Part shown: in pieces, positions 25,576 through 34,117 of the stretch
Numbering within the stretch: position 1 is the first letter of the stretch
Layout: every line of letters starts with the position of its first letter
Source of the DNA: Pseudomonadota bacterium
Lineage (GTDB): Bacteria; Pseudomonadota; Gammaproteobacteria; Steroidobacterales; Steroidobacteraceae
Assembly: GCA_023391815.1 (NCBI GenBank)
Contig: JAEWAF010000124.1
Span: 1 to 38,028, forward strand
Direction: 5' to 3'
DNA length: 38,028 nucleotides
Notes under the pieces: generated by a model
Told to the model about the DNA's origin: nothing
The model's database searches: none
The model's input: the letters and a program-made list of their open reading frames with translations, nothing else
Position numbers and translations under genes: made by a program

Positions 25576-26598
25576 TTACTCCGTGGGCTTGGCAGCGCCG
25601 TCCGCAGCGGGAGCAGCAGCCGCAGGCGTGCCGGTAGCCGGCTTGCGCTTGGCCAGCGCAGCCTGACGGCGCGCCATGAACTCTTCGGGGGACACGTCGC
25701 CTTCGACGTCATCGACTTCGGCGGCCACGACTTCCTCGACCTGGCCTTCGGCCATCTTCTCCGGAGCGCGACGACGCGTCGGAGCTTTTTTCTTCACCGA
25801 AGCCGCCGGACGGCGGTCACGGCGCGGCGCCGGAGCGCCACCCGCAGCCTTCGGCTTGGGCTTGCCCTCTTCGTCCAGCTCGACGAACTCGTCTTCACCC
25901 GCCGGCACTTCAGGCTGCGCCGAGCGGCCATCGAGCACTGCATCCGCGACGCCTTCGGCGTACAGCTGGATGGCGCGCATGGCGTCGTCGTTGCCCGGCA
26001 CGACGTAGTCGACGTCATCCGGCGTGCAATTGGTATCGACGATGGCGACCACCGGGATGCCCAGCTTCTTCGCCTCGTGAATCGCGATCTTCTCGTGACC
26101 CACGTCGATCACGAACAACACGTCCGGCAGCGACTCCATCTCCTTGATACCGCCCAGGCTGCGCTCCAGCTTCTCGCGCTCGCGACGCAGGCCCTGGGCC
26201 TCGCGCTTGCTGTGCTGTTCGAGCGTGCCGTTGGTCGCCATCTCATCCAGGTTGGTGAGACGCTTGATGGAGCCACGCACGGTCTTGAAATTGGTGAGCA
26301 TGCCACCCAACCAGCGATGGCTGACGTAAGGCATGCCGGCGCGCTGCGCCGCTGCTTTCACCGCCTCGCGGGCCGAACGCTTGGTGCCGACGAACAGCAC
26401 GCGGCCGCCGTCCGCCACGACCTGGCGGATGAAGCCCGCCGCCTCTTGATACATGGGCAGCGTCTTTTCGAGGTTGATGATGTGGATTCGATTCCGCTCG
26501 CCGAAGATATAAGGAGCCATCTTCGGGTTCCAGAAGCGGGTTTGGTGTCCGAAATGAACGCCCGCTTCCAGCATCTGTCGCATGGACACGCTGGTCAT
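25576..26598 (-). CDS. rpsB: 30S ribosomal protein S2 with long charged C-terminal extension
   Basis: A 340-residue S2 protein; E. coli S2 has 241. Residues 1-225 are the conserved fold: MRQMLEAGVHFGHQTRFWNPKM, the coiled-coil insertion about 105-150, VLFVIDVGHEKIAIHEA, and DYVVPGNDDAMRAIQLY. The remaining about 115 residues are low-complexity with alternating charge: acidic 231-245 (EDEFVELDEEG), strongly basic and Pro/Ala-rich 247-282, acidic 287-306, then Ala/Lys/Pro to the end. The AGGAG 7 bases before the ATG fixes the start; an open frame upstream of it is leader sequence. S2 joins late to the 30S platform near S1. The extension is encoded in frame with no sign of a frameshift. Confidence 0.96.
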   Translation of the reverse strand: MTSVSMRQMLEAGVHFGHQTRFWNPKMAPYIFGERNRIHIINLEKTLPMYQEAAGFIRQVVADGGRVLFVGTKRSAREAVKAAAQRAGMPYVSHRWLGGMLTNFKTVRGSIKRLTNLDEMATNGTLEQHSKREAQGLRREREKLERSLGGIKEMESLPDVLFVIDVGHEKIAIHEAKKLGIPVVAIVDTNCTPDDVDYVVPGNDDAMRAIQLYAEGVADAVLDGRSAQPEVPAGEDEFVELDEEGKPKPKAAGGAPAPRRDRRPAASVKKKAPTRRRAPEKMAEGQVEEVVAAEVDDVEGDVSPEEFMARRQAALAKRKPATGTPAAAAPAADGAAKPTE

Positions 26599-26718
26599 CG
26601 CAAAACTCCTAAGGGGTTGAGCCTCCATCTGCCCCAGCTGACGACCTGCATTTGTGTACAGGCACCCCGTCAACTGTGTCGGTCAGATGTGAGAATTCAG
26701 GTTGAAGAAAGAGATTCG

Positions 26719-26747
26719 TTGCCAAAAAAACGCGCGCTTTATACCAT
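26719..26747 (+). promoter_or_regulatory. Candidate promoter for map-glnD
   Basis: TTGCCA (26719-26724) and TACCAT (26742-26747) are separated by 17 bases, each matching the sigma-70 consensus at four or five positions. Transcription would begin near 26754. The element overlaps the rpsB promoter read from the other strand. Confidence 0.4.
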
Positions 26748-26766
26748 AAACTCCATGATCGTTCAC
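26738..26766 (-). promoter_or_regulatory. Candidate extended -10 promoter for rpsB-tsf with GC-rich discriminator
   Basis: On the minus strand, TGG precedes TATAAA (26743-26738), an extended -10 form. A weak -35 (GTGAAC, 26766-26761) is 17 bases upstream. The bases just after the -10 are GCGCGCG, the GC-rich discriminator typical of stringently controlled ribosomal promoters. The start site would be near 26731, giving a leader of about 130 bases before the rpsB ATG, long enough for S2 autoregulation. Confidence 0.55.
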
Positions 26767-26879
26767 AACTTTTTCCAGCCTGCGGTAAGCCCATGATGCG
26801 TGGGCTGTTGCAGTCGCTGAACCGTAAGGTAGCCGGCGTCGAGGAAAGCGCCGCCTCCCTCACTTCCGTTCCACAGGCC

Positions 26880-27647
26880 ATGAAGGTGACGATCAAAACT
26901 CCCGCCGAAATCGAACAGATGCGCGTCGCAGGCCGCCTGGCCGCCGACGTGCTGGACATGATCGGCCCCTACGTCGTGCCCGGCGTGACCACCGAGGAGC
27001 TCAACGCCCGCTGCCACGACTTCATCGTGAACGTGCAGAAGGCCGTGCCGGCTCCGCTGAACTACCGCGGTTTCCCCAAGTCGATCTGCACCTCGGTGAA
27101 TCACGTGGTCTGCCACGGCATCCCGAGCCCGGATAAGCGCCTCAAGCAAGGCGACATCATCAACATCGACATCACCGTGATCAAAGACGGCTGGCACGGC
27201 GACACCAGCCGCATGTTCGCGGTGGGCAAGATCGCGCCGGCCGCCCAGCGGCTCATCGACATCACCCACGAGGCCATGTGGACCGGCATCCGCCAGATCC
27301 GCCCCGGCGCCCGCCTGGGCGATCTCGGTGCAGCCATCCAGCAATTCGTGGAGCCGCAACACCTGTCGATCGTGCGCGAGTATTGCGGACACGGCATCGG
27401 CAGGATCTTCCACGAGGATCCGCAGGTGCTGCATTATGGCGAGCGCGGCCGCGGCGTGGAGCTGGTTCCCGGCATGACCTTCACGGTCGAGCCGATGGTG
27501 AATGCCGGCAAACGCCATGTCCGGCTGCTGCCCGACGGCTGGACCGTCATCACCAAGGACCATTCCTTGAGCGCTCAATGGGAACACACCTGCCTGGTGA
27601 CCGACACCGGCTATGAAGTGCTGACACTCGGCGCCGCCCAGCGCTGA
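26880..27647 (+). CDS. map: Methionine aminopeptidase, type I
   Basis: A 255-residue metalloenzyme that removes N-terminal methionine from new proteins. The five metal ligands of the pita-bread fold are visible: D in INIDITV, D in HGDTSRMF, H in YCGHGIGR, E in FTVEPMVN and E in QWEHTCLV. The start at 26880 (MKVTIKTPAEIEQMRVAGRLA) fits the standard family N-terminus. In-frame ATGs at 26793/26796 would add 29 residues not seen in relatives, but lie nearer the predicted promoter. It is divergent from rpsB, as in many gammaproteobacteria, and precedes glnD by 38 bases. Confidence 0.95.
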   Translation: MKVTIKTPAEIEQMRVAGRLAADVLDMIGPYVVPGVTTEELNARCHDFIVNVQKAVPAPLNYRGFPKSICTSVNHVVCHGIPSPDKRLKQGDIINIDITVIKDGWHGDTSRMFAVGKIAPAAQRLIDITHEAMWTGIRQIRPGARLGDLGAAIQQFVEPQHLSIVREYCGHGIGRIFHEDPQVLHYGERGRGVELVPGMTFTVEPMVNAGKRHVRLLPDGWTVITKDHSLSAQWEHTCLVTDTGYEVLTLGAAQR

Positions 27648-27685
27648 GTATCATTGCTCCGTCCTCGGCTTCTTGTCGGTTCCGC

Positions 27686-30388
27686 ATGCCTGTCGTCACT
27701 CCAGATGACCTGGAAGAGCTTGCTTCGCCCACCCAGGCGAGCGATCCGGCGTGGGACTATCTGACGGCCATGCAGCCGCAGCTGGCCGCGCATCCGCAGG
27801 ACATCGCGACGTTTCGTAATGCCCTGAGCGAGGGCGACAACCGCCTCAAGCAACGCTTTCTCGACGACGAGCCGGTCGAGCGCCTGGTGCGCGACCGTGC
27901 GCGGCTGGTCGATGCTCTGTTGAAAACTGCGTGGTCGATGCACATCGGCGAGCACGTGCGCGACGTCGCATTGATCGCCGTCGGCGGCTATGGCCGGGGC
28001 GAGCTGAACCTCTGTTCCGACATCGACATCATGATCCTGCTGCCCAAGAGCGAATCCGCTCCGTGGCAGGGCTCGCTGGAAAAATTCCTCACGTTCATGT
28101 GGGACATCGGCCTCGAAGTGGGCCACAGCGTGCGCACCATCGACGACTGCCAGCGCGAGAGCGCCGCCGACGTGAGCGTCGCGACCACGATGATCGAAGC
28201 CCGCCTCCTGCAAGGCCCGGAGCTGCTGTTCGAAGCGATGCGCCGGGCGCTCGCGCCCGAACGTGTCTGGCCGACGCGGGATTTCTTCGAAGCGAAAGTC
28301 ACCGAGCAGACCGCGCGTCATCATCGCTACTACGACACCGCGTACAACCTCGAGCCGAATGTGAAATCGAGCCCGGGCGGTCTGCGCGATATCCAGACGA
28401 TCGGCTGGGTGGCGAAACGTCACTTCGGCGCCGAATCGCTCGATGAGCTGGTCGATCACGGCTTCCTCACCCGCAGCGAGTTGCGCAAGCTGAAGACGGC
28501 GCAGGCGTTTCTGTGGAAAGTGCGCTTCGCCCTGCATGTGCTGACTTCGCGTCGCGAAGATCGGCTGCTGTTCGATCATCAGATCCGGCTCGCGAAAATG
28601 TTCGGCTACGAAGACGCGACTTACACGCTCGCCGTCGAACAGTTCATGCAGCGCTACTACCGCACGGCCATGGACGTGAGCCTGCTCAACGAAATGCTCT
28701 TGCAGCTGTTCCGCGAGGCCATTCTCACCGATCCGAATGTGCCACCGGTGCCAGTGAACGCGCGGTTCCAGATTCGCAACGACTTCCTGGAAGTGACCGG
28801 CGACGATGTATTCGATCGTTATCCGTCGGCCATGCTGGAGCTGTTCGTCATCATCGAGCAGAACTCCGAGAAGATCCGCGGTGTGCGCGCATCGACCATT
28901 CGCCAGCTCACGCGCCACCTGTGGCTGATCGATGAAGAGTTCCGCCAGCACCCGCGCAATCATCGTTTGTTCTTCGAGATCCTGAGCGCGCCGGTCGGCG
29001 TGACGCACGAGCTGCGTCGCATGAACCTGTACGGCGTGCTCGGTCGTTATATTCCCGCCTTCGGCCGCATCGTCGGCCGCATGCAGTACGATTTGTTTCA
29101 TGCGTACACGGTCGACGCACACACGCTGTTCGTCGTCAGCAATCTGCGTCGCCTGGCCATGCCGAAGTACGATCATGAATTCCCGGCGTTGTCGCGCATC
29201 ATGCAGTCGTTGCCGAAGCCGGAGCTCGCCTATCTCGCGGCGATCTTCCACGACATCGCCAAGGGTCGCGGCGGCGATCATTCCGAGCTCGGCTCGGTCG
29301 ACGCGGAAGCGTTCTGTCTCGAACAGGGCCTGTCGCGTTACGACGCCCGCCTGGTCGCGTGGCTGGTGCGCAATCACTTGATGCTGTCGGTGACGGCGCA
29401 AAAGAAAGATATCTCCGATCCGAAGGTCATCAACGAATTCGCCCAGCACGTCGGCGATCAGACTCACCTAGATTATCTGTATGTGCTGACCGTCGCGGAC
29501 GTGCGCGGCACCAATCCGAAACTCTGGAACAACTGGAAACAATCGTTGTTCGCCGAGTTCTACGAGCGCACTCGCCAGGCCTTGCGGCGTGGCCACGAGA
29601 GCCCGCTCGACAAGGATGAATTGATCGCCGAAACCCAGTCGCGAGCCAAGGAGCTCACGACGCGCGCCGGCGTGGGTGAGATTCTGCGTCAGTCGGTGTG
29701 GCAGCGATTCACGGTCGATTACTTCCTGCGGCACACGCCGGAGGAAATCGCCTGGCACACGAAGATGTTGTCCGATCGGGATAACGATGACCGCGCGTCT
29801 CTCGTATCCGTGCAGCAGCTCTCCGGACGCGGTGGCACCGGCATTTCGACGTATACGCCGCAGACCCAGCACAGCTTCGCCCGCACCACTGCCCTGCTCG
29901 ATCAGCTCGGCTTGAACATCGTCGACGCGCGCATCACGCCGACAGCCGATGGGTTCAGCCTCGATGTCTATCACGTGCTGGAAGACACTGGCGCCGAGAT
30001 CACCGACCCGGCTCGCATTCGCGACATCGAACAACAGTTGTCGCACGCGCTGTCGAAGCCGGACAACGTCGCCGTCACCGTGACCCGTCGCGCCCCGAGA
30101 CAAGTGCGCATGTTCACGACCGCGACGCAGGTGACCTTCAGCGAAGATCCGGTCAATGGCCGCACAGTCATCGAAATCATCGCCGGCGACCGTCCGGGCC
30201 TGCTCTCCCAGGTCGCCAAGGTGTTCATGGCCGAACAGGTGAAGATCTACACCTCCAAGATCATGACGGTCGGCGAGCGCGCCGAGGACGTGTTTTACGT
30301 CACTGACGACGCCGGCGGGCCCTTGAGCACCAAGGCCAAAGAACAGCTGGCGCAACGAATCACGGAAACACTCGACCGTCGCGTATGA
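27686..30388 (+). CDS. glnD: Bifunctional PII uridylyltransferase / uridylyl-removing enzyme
   Basis: A 900-residue nitrogen-status sensor that uridylylates PII proteins when glutamine is low and removes UMP when it is high. The nucleotidyltransferase motif GGYGRGELNLCSDIDIM begins at G100, with D112 and D114 as metal-binding aspartates. The HD hydrolase domain carries H479 (VDAHTLF) and H522-D523 (FHDIAKGRGGDHSELG). Two ACT domains sense glutamine (about 708-790 and 818-900, the second with IIAGDRPGLLSQVAKVF). The ATG at 27686 has no obvious ribosome-binding site. The stop overlaps the dapC start as ATGA, so the two are coupled. Confidence 0.98.
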   Translation: MPVVTPDDLEELASPTQASDPAWDYLTAMQPQLAAHPQDIATFRNALSEGDNRLKQRFLDDEPVERLVRDRARLVDALLKTAWSMHIGEHVRDVALIAVGGYGRGELNLCSDIDIMILLPKSESAPWQGSLEKFLTFMWDIGLEVGHSVRTIDDCQRESAADVSVATTMIEARLLQGPELLFEAMRRALAPERVWPTRDFFEAKVTEQTARHHRYYDTAYNLEPNVKSSPGGLRDIQTIGWVAKRHFGAESLDELVDHGFLTRSELRKLKTAQAFLWKVRFALHVLTSRREDRLLFDHQIRLAKMFGYEDATYTLAVEQFMQRYYRTAMDVSLLNEMLLQLFREAILTDPNVPPVPVNARFQIRNDFLEVTGDDVFDRYPSAMLELFVIIEQNSEKIRGVRASTIRQLTRHLWLIDEEFRQHPRNHRLFFEILSAPVGVTHELRRMNLYGVLGRYIPAFGRIVGRMQYDLFHAYTVDAHTLFVVSNLRRLAMPKYDHEFPALSRIMQSLPKPELAYLAAIFHDIAKGRGGDHSELGSVDAEAFCLEQGLSRYDARLVAWLVRNHLMLSVTAQKKDISDPKVINEFAQHVGDQTHLDYLYVLTVADVRGTNPKLWNNWKQSLFAEFYERTRQALRRGHESPLDKDELIAETQSRAKELTTRAGVGEILRQSVWQRFTVDYFLRHTPEEIAWHTKMLSDRDNDDRASLVSVQQLSGRGGTGISTYTPQTQHSFARTTALLDQLGLNIVDARITPTADGFSLDVYHVLEDTGAEITDPARIRDIEQQLSHALSKPDNVAVTVTRRAPRQVRMFTTATQVTFSEDPVNGRTVIEIIAGDRPGLLSQVAKVFMAEQVKIYTSKIMTVGERAEDVFYVTDDAGGPLSTKAKEQLAQRITETLDRRV

Positions 30389-31581
30389 ATCCCGCTCTGA
30401 ACAAGCTGCAGCCGTACCCCTTCGAACGGCTGCGCACGCTGCTGGCCGGCGCCCAGCCGCCGAACCTGCCCCACATTGCGATGTCCATCGGCGAGCCGAG
30501 ACATCCGGCCCCGCAGTTCGTGATCGACGCGCTCACCCACAATATGGAAGGTCTGGGAAGCTACCCGCTCACGGCGGGCATTGCGCAGCTCCGGGAATCC
30601 ATCGCGAACTGGCTGACACGCCGCTTCAAATTGCCCGCCGGCTCGGTGTCGCCCGAAACCATGGTGTTACCGGTGAACGGCACCCGCGAGGCGCTGTTCG
30701 CGTTCGTGCAGGCAATGACGGATCCCGGCAAACAGCCGCTGCTGGTGATGCCGAATCCGTTCTATCAGATCTATGAAGGCGCGGCCCTGCTCGCCGGTGC
30801 CGAGCCTTACTTCATGCCGAACGATTCGGCGCACTCGGTATTGCCAGATCTGGACAGCGTGCCCGCCGAGGTGTGGCAGCGTTGCCAGATTCTGTTTCTG
30901 TGCTCGCCGAGCAACCCGACCGGCGCGGTCGCCAGCATCGAGTATCTTCAGCATGCGTTGCGGCTGGCGGAGCGTTATGACTTCGTGGTCGCCTCGGATG
31001 AGTGCTACAGCGAGATTTACTTCGATGAAACAAAGCCGCCCGCCGGTTTGCTGCAAGCCGCGGCCGCCGCTGGGAATACGTCATATGACCGGTGCGTGGT
31101 ATTTCACAGCTTATCGAAGCGCTCCAGCGTGCCGGGCTTGCGCTCCGGCTTCGTCGCCGGCGACGCCAAACTGATCAAGCCGTTCCTGCTCTATCGCACG
31201 TATCACGGCTCGGCCATGCCGCCGCCGACGCAGGTCGCCAGCATCGCGGCCTGGAACGACGAGACGCACGTACTCGAGAATCGCAACCTCTATCGACAGA
31301 AGTTCGCGGCGGTTCTGCCCATCCTGCGGGAAGTGATGCCGGTCGAGATGCCGGAGGCCGCGTTTTATCTGTGGCCCGAGGTCGACAACGACGAACGCTT
31401 CACACGCGAACTTTTCGAACGACAGAACATCACCCTGTTGCCGGGCAGCTACATCGCGCGGCCGATGTCCACTGGCCGCAATCCCGGGCGTGAACGCGTG
31501 CGCATTTCACTGGTCGCCAAGGTGCCCGAGTGCATCGAAGCCGCGTCCCGAATTCGCGAGTTCGTCAAGAACCGGAAATGA
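30385..31581 (+). CDS. dapC: Succinyldiaminopimelate transaminase
   Basis: A 398-residue fold-type I PLP aminotransferase. In the succinylase branch of lysine synthesis it moves an amino group from glutamate onto N-succinyl-2-amino-6-oxopimelate. The PLP-binding features are SNPTG (176-180), D205 (VASDECYSE), and the Schiff-base lysine K245 in HSLSKRSSVPGLRSGF; the carboxylate-binding arginine is near the C-terminus (RERVRISL). The N-terminal NPALNKLQPYPFERLRTLL is the DapC-type signature distinct from AspC and from ArgD. It is coupled to glnD by ATGA and followed by dapD. Confidence 0.94.
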   Translation: MNPALNKLQPYPFERLRTLLAGAQPPNLPHIAMSIGEPRHPAPQFVIDALTHNMEGLGSYPLTAGIAQLRESIANWLTRRFKLPAGSVSPETMVLPVNGTREALFAFVQAMTDPGKQPLLVMPNPFYQIYEGAALLAGAEPYFMPNDSAHSVLPDLDSVPAEVWQRCQILFLCSPSNPTGAVASIEYLQHALRLAERYDFVVASDECYSEIYFDETKPPAGLLQAAAAAGNTSYDRCVVFHSLSKRSSVPGLRSGFVAGDAKLIKPFLLYRTYHGSAMPPPTQVASIAAWNDETHVLENRNLYRQKFAAVLPILREVMPVEMPEAAFYLWPEVDNDERFTRELFERQNITLLPGSYIARPMSTGRNPGRERVRISLVAKVPECIEAASRIREFVKNRK

Positions 31582-31592
31582 CTGAGCGCGAG

Positions 31593-31610
31593 CACTGACT
31601 TTAGTCAGTG
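31593..31610. promoter_or_regulatory. Inverted repeat upstream of dapD
   Basis: CACTGACTTTAGTCAGTG is an 8-bp inverted repeat with a TT centre. It lies 12 bases past the dapC stop and about 18 bases upstream of a candidate -10 box for dapD. It could be a weak terminator for glnD-dapC or an operator overlapping the -35 region of dapD. Confidence 0.45.
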
Positions 31611-31628
31611 ATACGGCTTCAATTCGGC

Positions 31629-31634
31629 TACAAT
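31629..31634 (+). promoter_or_regulatory. Candidate -10 box for a leaderless dapD transcript
   Basis: TACAAT matches the -10 consensus at five of six bases and ends 7 bases before the dapD ATG, so transcription would start at or next to the A of the start codon. No -35 match is seen; the inverted repeat occupies that area. dapD also lacks a Shine-Dalgarno sequence, as expected of a leaderless message. Confidence 0.4.
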
Positions 31635-31641
31635 TGCAGCC

Positions 31642-32460
31642 ATGACCGAGCTAGCCAACCTGATCAACGACGCTTTCGAGCGTCGTTCCGAATTCAATCC
31701 CAAGAACGCTCCCACCGACGTCCGCGGCGCGGTCGAACAGGCGCTGAGCATGCTGGACACGGGCAAAGCCCGCGTCGCCGAGAAGCGCGATGGTAAGTGG
31801 GTCGTGAATCAGTGGCTCAAAAAGGCGGTGCTGCTGTCCTTCCGACTTTATGACAACCGTCCGATGGAAGCCGGCTTCACCCAGTTCTTCGACAAGGTGC
31901 CGCTGAAGTATTCCGATTACGACGAGGCGCGCTTTCGCGCCGAAGGCGTCCGCGTCGTGCCGCCCGCCATCGTTCGTCGTGGCGCGTTCGTGTCGCCGAA
32001 CTCCATTCTGATGCCCTCCTACGTGAACGTCGGCGCATTCGTCGGCGAAGGCACGATGGTGGACACCTGGGCAACGGTCGGTTCGTGCGCGCAGATCGGC
32101 AAGAACGTGCACCTGTCCGGCGGTGCCGGTATCGGCGGCGTGCTCGAGCCGTTGCAGGCCAACCCGACCATCATCGAAGACAACTGTTTCATCGGCGCCC
32201 GCTCCGAAATCGTCGAGGGCGTGATCGTCGAGGAAGGCGCGGTGATTTCGATGGGTGTATTCATCGGCGCCAGCACCAAGATCTACGATCGCGAGCGCGA
32301 CGAAGTGACCTACGGTCGCGTGCCCGCGGGTGCAGTCGTCGTGGCCGGCTCGCTGCCCTCCGCGAGCGGCAAGTGCAGCCTTTACTGCGCCGTGATCGTG
32401 AAGCGCGTCGATGCACAGACGCGCTCCAAGGTCAGCTTGAACGAGTTGCTCCGCGACTAA
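31642..32460 (+). CDS. dapD: 2,3,4,5-tetrahydropyridine-2,6-dicarboxylate N-succinyltransferase
   Basis: A 272-residue trimeric left-handed beta-helix enzyme that succinylates tetrahydrodipicolinate, the step before DapC in lysine and diaminopimelate synthesis. The N-terminal domain covers about 1-105 (LANLINDAFERRSEFNP, GKWVVNQWLKKAVLLSFRL). Hexapeptide repeats follow (about 108-225, SYVNVGAFVGEGTMVDTWATVGSCAQIG, then HLSGGAGIGGVLEP), and the C-terminal part has VAGSLPS and SLYCAVIVKRVD. The length matches the E. coli protein (274). It lacks a clear ribosome-binding site; a promoter close to the ATG is likely. Confidence 0.97.
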   Translation: MTELANLINDAFERRSEFNPKNAPTDVRGAVEQALSMLDTGKARVAEKRDGKWVVNQWLKKAVLLSFRLYDNRPMEAGFTQFFDKVPLKYSDYDEARFRAEGVRVVPPAIVRRGAFVSPNSILMPSYVNVGAFVGEGTMVDTWATVGSCAQIGKNVHLSGGAGIGGVLEPLQANPTIIEDNCFIGARSEIVEGVIVEEGAVISMGVFIGASTKIYDRERDEVTYGRVPAGAVVVAGSLPSASGKCSLYCAVIVKRVDAQTRSKVSLNELLRD

Positions 32461-32500
32461 TTAAAAACAGCGACTCGGGCATCCTGCCACTCGCGCTATG

Positions 32501-32534
32501 GCGCAGGGCAAAAGGCGCGACTTTTCCCCTGCGC
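32501..32534. terminator. Compound inverted repeat between convergent dapD and the M20 gene
   Basis: GCGCAGGG (32501-32508) pairs with CCCTGCGC (32527-32534). Inside, AAAAG (32510-32514) pairs with CTTTT (32521-32525), leaving a 6-base loop and one C-C mismatch. A second stem, CGCCGC/GCGGCG, follows at 32536-32552. The pair sits between convergent genes and probably ends transcripts from both sides. The A-tract/T-tract inside the stem is unusual for a terminator. Confidence 0.5.
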
Positions 32535-32578
32535 TCGCCGCCTGCAGCGGCGGACGCGTCCCTGTGCCTGTAAGAGAG

Positions 32579-34117
32579 TTAGTGTACGTACTTCGTCACC
32601 AACAGGCTGTAGACAGTCTCGGTGCCGGTGACGAAGTTGCCCATGCGCATGTTCTCGTCGAACGTATGCTGATTGTTATCGGCGTTCACGGTCGGCACCA
32701 GCAGGAACGGTAATCCCAGCGCGTCGACCAGCACGTCCGTCGGCACCGTGCCTCCCATCATTCGGATCCGCACCGGATCGGCGCCCGGTACCGGCGCAGT
32801 CGATGATTTCAATGCAGCCATCGCCCATCGTCCGACCGGCGCATCCATCGGCACGCGCGCGGCAGCTTCGACGCTGCCGAGCTTGAACATCGCCAGCTTG
32901 TCGTACTTGGCGCGCTCTTCCTTCGTGGGCGCGGCGTCGACGAGATGATAGCCCTGCTTCTCGATATGACGTTTCAGCAGCTCGAACAGCCGGCGGCCAT
33001 CGGTTTCGGGCGTGGTGCGAATATCGATTTCGGCGATCGCTTCGCTAGGCACGATGTTCGACGCTTTGGCACCGACGGAAGCCGAGGCCATGCCCCGCAC
33101 GTTGAGCGACGGATATTGGAGCGCTTCTTGATAAGTCGCGCCGACGCGTTCCGCTCGCGCGATCCCTGCCCGCTTCAGTAGCGCGGCTTCATCGTCGCCG
33201 GTGGCTCTCAGAATCTGGCGATCGGCGTCGGTCAGGTGGATCCCGTCGTAATAACCTTCGACCAGCACGCGCCCATCGTCATCCTTCATCGAAGCAAGCA
33301 ACGTGGCGAGTCGCAGTGCCGGGTTCGGCACATAGTTGCCGAAGTGACCGCTGTGTAGCGGTGCCGTTGGACCGAACACCGTCAGCGTTGCTTGCGTGAT
33401 ACCACGGTTGCCGAACACCAGCGTCGGCTTGCCGGAGCCGTGCACGGGACCGTCGAGCACGATCAACGCGTCCGCTTTGAACAGCTCGCGATGGGCTTTG
33501 ACCGTTTCGCCAAGACTCGGCGAGCCCATCTCCTCTTCCGAATCGAGCAGCACCTTCACATTGATCGCCGGTGCCTTCCGCTGAGCCTGAAGGACATCGA
33601 GCGCCGTCAGCAGCATCACGATGGGGGCTTTATCGTCCGACGCCGAGCGCGCGAAGACGCGCAGCTCCGGGTCGAGAGGTGTTGCAAACAGTTTCTCACG
33701 TGGAACTTCCGCCCATGCGCCCTGCGCGCTTCGCTCCTTCACGACCGGCTCGAACGGATCTTTCTGCGCCCACTGCTCTTTCACGATGGGCTGACCGTCG
33801 AAGTGCGCGTAGAACAGGACGGTCGGCACGGAAGCTTTTGCGCCGCTCAGCTCCGCGAGAACCATCGGCCGCCCGGCAGGATTGTCGAGCCGATGGGTTT
33901 TGAAGTTGCGCTTCTGAAAGCTCTGCTCCAGGAACGCCACATTGCGCTCGATGTCGCTCGGTTCGGCGGCCACGTTGGGCAGCGCGAGCAACTGGAGATA
34001 TTCGCTGAAATTTTTCTGCGCGGCGGTGGTGATCGCCGCCGATTGCGAACCCGCCGATGCATTCGCCTGAAGCAGCACGACACCAAGGGCCGTCACGACC
34101 ATCCGCAGACCACGCAT
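32579..34117 (-). CDS. Secreted M20-family metallopeptidase
   Basis: A 512-residue dizinc peptidase of the M20 family (dipeptidase/ArgE/CPG2 type) with a signal peptide ending near residue 23 (NASAGS), so it should act in the periplasm. Ligands visible are H105 and D107 in FYAHFDGQP, D161/D162 in the SASDDKAP block, E194-E196 in LDSEEEMGSP, and the last histidine in NADNNQHTFDEN. The dimerisation domain covers about 225-370. The ATG overlaps the stop of the upstream cupin gene (TGATG), and GGAGGGAG lies 8 bases ahead, so the pair forms one operon. The substrate is probably a small peptide or acylated amino acid. Confidence 0.9.
   Translation of the reverse strand: MRGLRMVVTALGVVLLQANASAGSQSAAITTAAQKNFSEYLQLLALPNVAAEPSDIERNVAFLEQSFQKRNFKTHRLDNPAGRPMVLAELSGAKASVPTVLFYAHFDGQPIVKEQWAQKDPFEPVVKERSAQGAWAEVPREKLFATPLDPELRVFARSASDDKAPIVMLLTALDVLQAQRKAPAINVKVLLDSEEEMGSPSLGETVKAHRELFKADALIVLDGPVHGSGKPTLVFGNRGITQATLTVFGPTAPLHSGHFGNYVPNPALRLATLLASMKDDDGRVLVEGYYDGIHLTDADRQILRATGDDEAALLKRAGIARAERVGATYQEALQYPSLNVRGMASASVGAKASNIVPSEAIAEIDIRTTPETDGRRLFELLKRHIEKQGYHLVDAAPTKEERAKYDKLAMFKLGSVEAAARVPMDAPVGRWAMAALKSSTAPVPGADPVRIRMMGGTVPTDVLVDALGLPFLLVPTVNADNNQHTFDENMRMGNFVTGTETVYSLLVTKYVH

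Noticed and set aside
26793..26879. 29-residue N-terminal extension of map
   Set aside because: In frame and near the predicted promoter, but family members start at the MKVTIKTP position and the extra residues show no conservation that I can recognise. Kept as an alternative only.
27611..29467. 618-codon minus-strand open frame opposite glnD
   Set aside because: Antisense shadow; it also crosses the map/glnD gap, and glnD has intact catalytic motifs in the same place.
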